From: JAKFWF01 sp031401535
GTDB taxonomy: Bacteria; Pseudomonadota; Alphaproteobacteria; Rhizobiales; Hyphomicrobiaceae
NCBI GenBank assembly: GCA_031401535.1
Contig: JANNRP010000022.1
Coordinates: forward strand, 1 to 8,002
DNA length: 8,002 bases
Reading direction: 5' to 3'
A program made the translations under genes and the position numbers. Below the pieces are notes generated by a model. That model saw only the letters and a program-made list of their open reading frames with translations, did not search any database and had not been told where the DNA came from. Below, piece after piece: positions 6,838-8,002 of the stretch; the first letter of the stretch is position 1; every line of letters begins with the position of its first letter.

Positions 6838-7656
6838 ATGACGTCGACATCCGAGGCGCGGCGCAATCCGGGCAGCGACAAGCGGGCGAAACTCTCCCGG
6901 CTGATCGAGGATGACATCATTCCGAGGCTGCTGCTTGCCAACCGTGTGCGCCAGCCAGCCACCGCGACCAATAAAGTGGCGAAACAGTCGCTGCTCAGTC
7001 GGCATGTCGGCGAATTTTCTGATCTAGTGGTCCAGGCCGACGCAAGTGTCTCATTTTCCTACTTTGATGCGATGCTGGAAAATGGCGCTGCGATCGAGGA
7101 TCTGTACATCGAACTGCTGGCGCCAACCGCACGCCGACTTGGCGAGCTATGGGACAAAGATATAAATGATTTCTTCGACGTCACGCGCGGACTCTCGCAT
7201 TTGCAGCAGATTGTACGTCAGCACAGCGCCGCTTTTGACAACGACATCGGGCAGCCAATTAGAACGGGGCGTGTGCTGCTGATGACGTTGCCGGGCGAAC
7301 AGCATACGTTGGGGATCACCATAGTAGACGAGTTTTTTAGACGAGATGGTTGGCAAGTTTGGAGTGATCCACCAGCGTCGATCGACCACGTGGTCGATAT
7401 CGTCAGCGACCAATGGTTAGATGTCGTAGGATTCTCGATCAGCCGAACGGCACGCGTGAGTGAACTAACCGCTGCGATCCGTTTGATACGGCAGAGTTCG
7501 TTCAATCCGAAGTTGACCGTGATTGTAGGTGGTAAGCCATTCATTGATCAGCCAGATCTTGTAGGGACGGTCGGCGCAGATGCAACGGCCATCGACGGCC
7601 GTCACGCGGTGCAACAGGTCAGGCAGATGCTTGGCGCTAGAGCGATCCAGGGCTGA
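6838..7656 (+). CDS. B12-binding domain protein, AerR/PpaA-like regulator
   Basis: Probable cobalamin- (or heme-) binding sensory regulator, 272 residues, cytoplasmic, with no DNA-binding domain seen. Residues 50-130 look like the helical cap domain that precedes B12-binding folds, with LGELWDKDINDFFDVTRG at 101-118. Residues 144-268 form a B12-binding Rossmann domain: LPGEQHTLG at 151-159 with His156 in the ligand-loop position (Glu replaces the classical Asp of DxHxxG), VVGFSIS at 176-182 and VIVGGKPF at 208-215. PGEQHTLG followed by EFFRRDGW is typical of AerR/PpaA, the antirepressors that act with PpsR/CrtJ on photosynthesis genes in response to light or redox state. ATG 6838 is the first start after an in-frame stop at 6790 and has no Shine-Dalgarno, so translation may be weak or leaderless. 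No ppsR partner is in the window. A methyltransferase corrinoid protein is less likely. Confidence 0.8.
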   Translation: MTSTSEARRNPGSDKRAKLSRLIEDDIIPRLLLANRVRQPATATNKVAKQSLLSRHVGEFSDLVVQADASVSFSYFDAMLENGAAIEDLYIELLAPTARRLGELWDKDINDFFDVTRGLSHLQQIVRQHSAAFDNDIGQPIRTGRVLLMTLPGEQHTLGITIVDEFFRRDGWQVWSDPPASIDHVVDIVSDQWLDVVGFSISRTARVSELTAAIRLIRQSSFNPKLTVIVGGKPFIDQPDLVGTVGADATAIDGRHAVQQVRQMLGARAIQG

Positions 7657-7909
7657 GCAGATCGGTTGGTGCAGTTGGTCGGCTACCGCAGCCATCCGGT
7701 TTGCATCACGACCGTCCAATCAAAGTCTAACGACCCTTAGTCTGTGCAGCCCTATCGGCCGCCCATCTTGGCATTCGCTCGGCAACCCTCTAGGAGAGCT
7801 TGCTGATGAGATCATGCCGCAGTGCAACCTCTGGCGTTCAAAGCCGTGGGCTGGCACTGTGGCGTGGTCGTAAGGCATGGGGCGACTTGAGTCGGGGCAC
7901 TGGTTTAGA
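7657..7909 (+). other. Intergenic region between the B12-binding gene and the NuoG-like gene
   Basis: No convincing gene, terminator or promoter seen. A 54-codon frame starts at ATG 7806 with a fair ribosome site (AGGAGAG at 7792-7798, 7 bases away) but runs out of frame through the NuoG-like start to 7970 and is rich in Arg and Ser, as chance frames in GC-rich DNA are. Confidence 0.4.
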
Positions 7910-8002
7910 ATGCCGAAGCAACTTATCATCGACGGCCAATCGATTGAAGTCGAAGACGGCATCACGCTGATTCAGGCCTGCGAGCAGGCGGGTGTAGATG
8001 TG
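7910..8002 (+). CDS. NuoG-like iron-sulfur oxidoreductase subunit, N-terminus only (3' partial)
   Basis: Thirty-one codons open to the window end. The start MPKQLIIDGQSIEVEDG followed by LIQACEQAG is the first beta-hairpin and helix of a 2Fe-2S ferredoxin-like domain, as found at the N-terminus of NADH-quinone oxidoreductase subunit G in alphaproteobacteria. The cluster cysteines would come just beyond the edge, so they cannot be checked. NuoG belongs to respiratory complex I; formate dehydrogenase or hydrogenase diaphorase subunits share this domain and remain possible. ATG 7910 matches the family start; an in-frame ATG at 7877 would add 11 atypical residues. Ribosome sites are weak for both. 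It is not preceded by nuoF as in a standard nuo operon. Confidence 0.6.
   Translation, partial: MPKQLIIDGQSIEVEDGITLIQACEQAGVDV

Noticed and set aside
7806..7970. 54-codon plus-strand frame with a fair ribosome site
   Set aside because: It overlaps the NuoG-like start out of frame, is rich in Arg and Ser, and shows no known motif.
1..8002. CRISPR array, tRNA/rRNA genes, insertion sequence or prophage
   Set aside because: No regularly spaced repeats, RNA gene signatures, transposase or phage-like proteins were seen.

Overview
The window looks like a chromosomal segment from a moderately GC-rich alphaproteobacterium. The evidence is the style of the proteins: a propionyl-CoA carboxylase alpha chain of the PCCA type, a TakP-like TRAP binding protein, a PncB-type nicotinate phosphoribosyltransferase, and a B12-binding regulator of the AerR/PpaA type. 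AerR/PpaA proteins are best known from phototrophic proteobacteria, so a phototroph or a relative of one is plausible, but no pigment or reaction-centre gene is present. Genus cannot be read from this sequence.

Layout. Positions 1-2001 (+) hold nearly all of pccA, missing only a few N-terminal codons. Next, still on +, come two secreted solute-binding proteins of unrelated transporter classes: a Tat-exported TRAP/TakP-type protein (2126-3226) and a Sec-exported ABC NMT1/SsuA-type protein (3340-4287). A perfect 10-bp stem-loop lies between them, and no permease or ATPase gene accompanies either. On the - strand, convergent with these, lies a probable two-gene unit: pncB (6173 to 4881, GTG start) followed by a small cupin (4820 to 4404).

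Upstream of pncB on the same strand are a 26-codon reading frame (6447 to 6367) with an almost ideal Shine-Dalgarno sequence and, between that frame and pncB, a rho-independent terminator whose stem is fully paired only in - strand RNA. This is either a free-standing micropeptide gene or a leader/attenuator for NAD salvage, and it is the least explained part of the window. After a gene-poor, AT-richer stretch, the + strand carries the B12-binding AerR/PpaA-like protein (6838-7656). At the right edge are the first 31 codons of a NuoG-like iron-sulfur protein (7910-8002).

How the parts fit. PccA carboxylates propionyl-CoA, an end product of branched-chain 2-oxo acid, odd-chain fatty acid and propionate breakdown. 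The TakP-like protein next to it would bind 2-oxo acids or similar carboxylates, so an uptake-and-catabolism link is possible but inferred. PncB salvages nicotinate to NAD; the cupin's substrate is unknown. Function calls rest on motif and family recognition from the sequence alone, without database searches.
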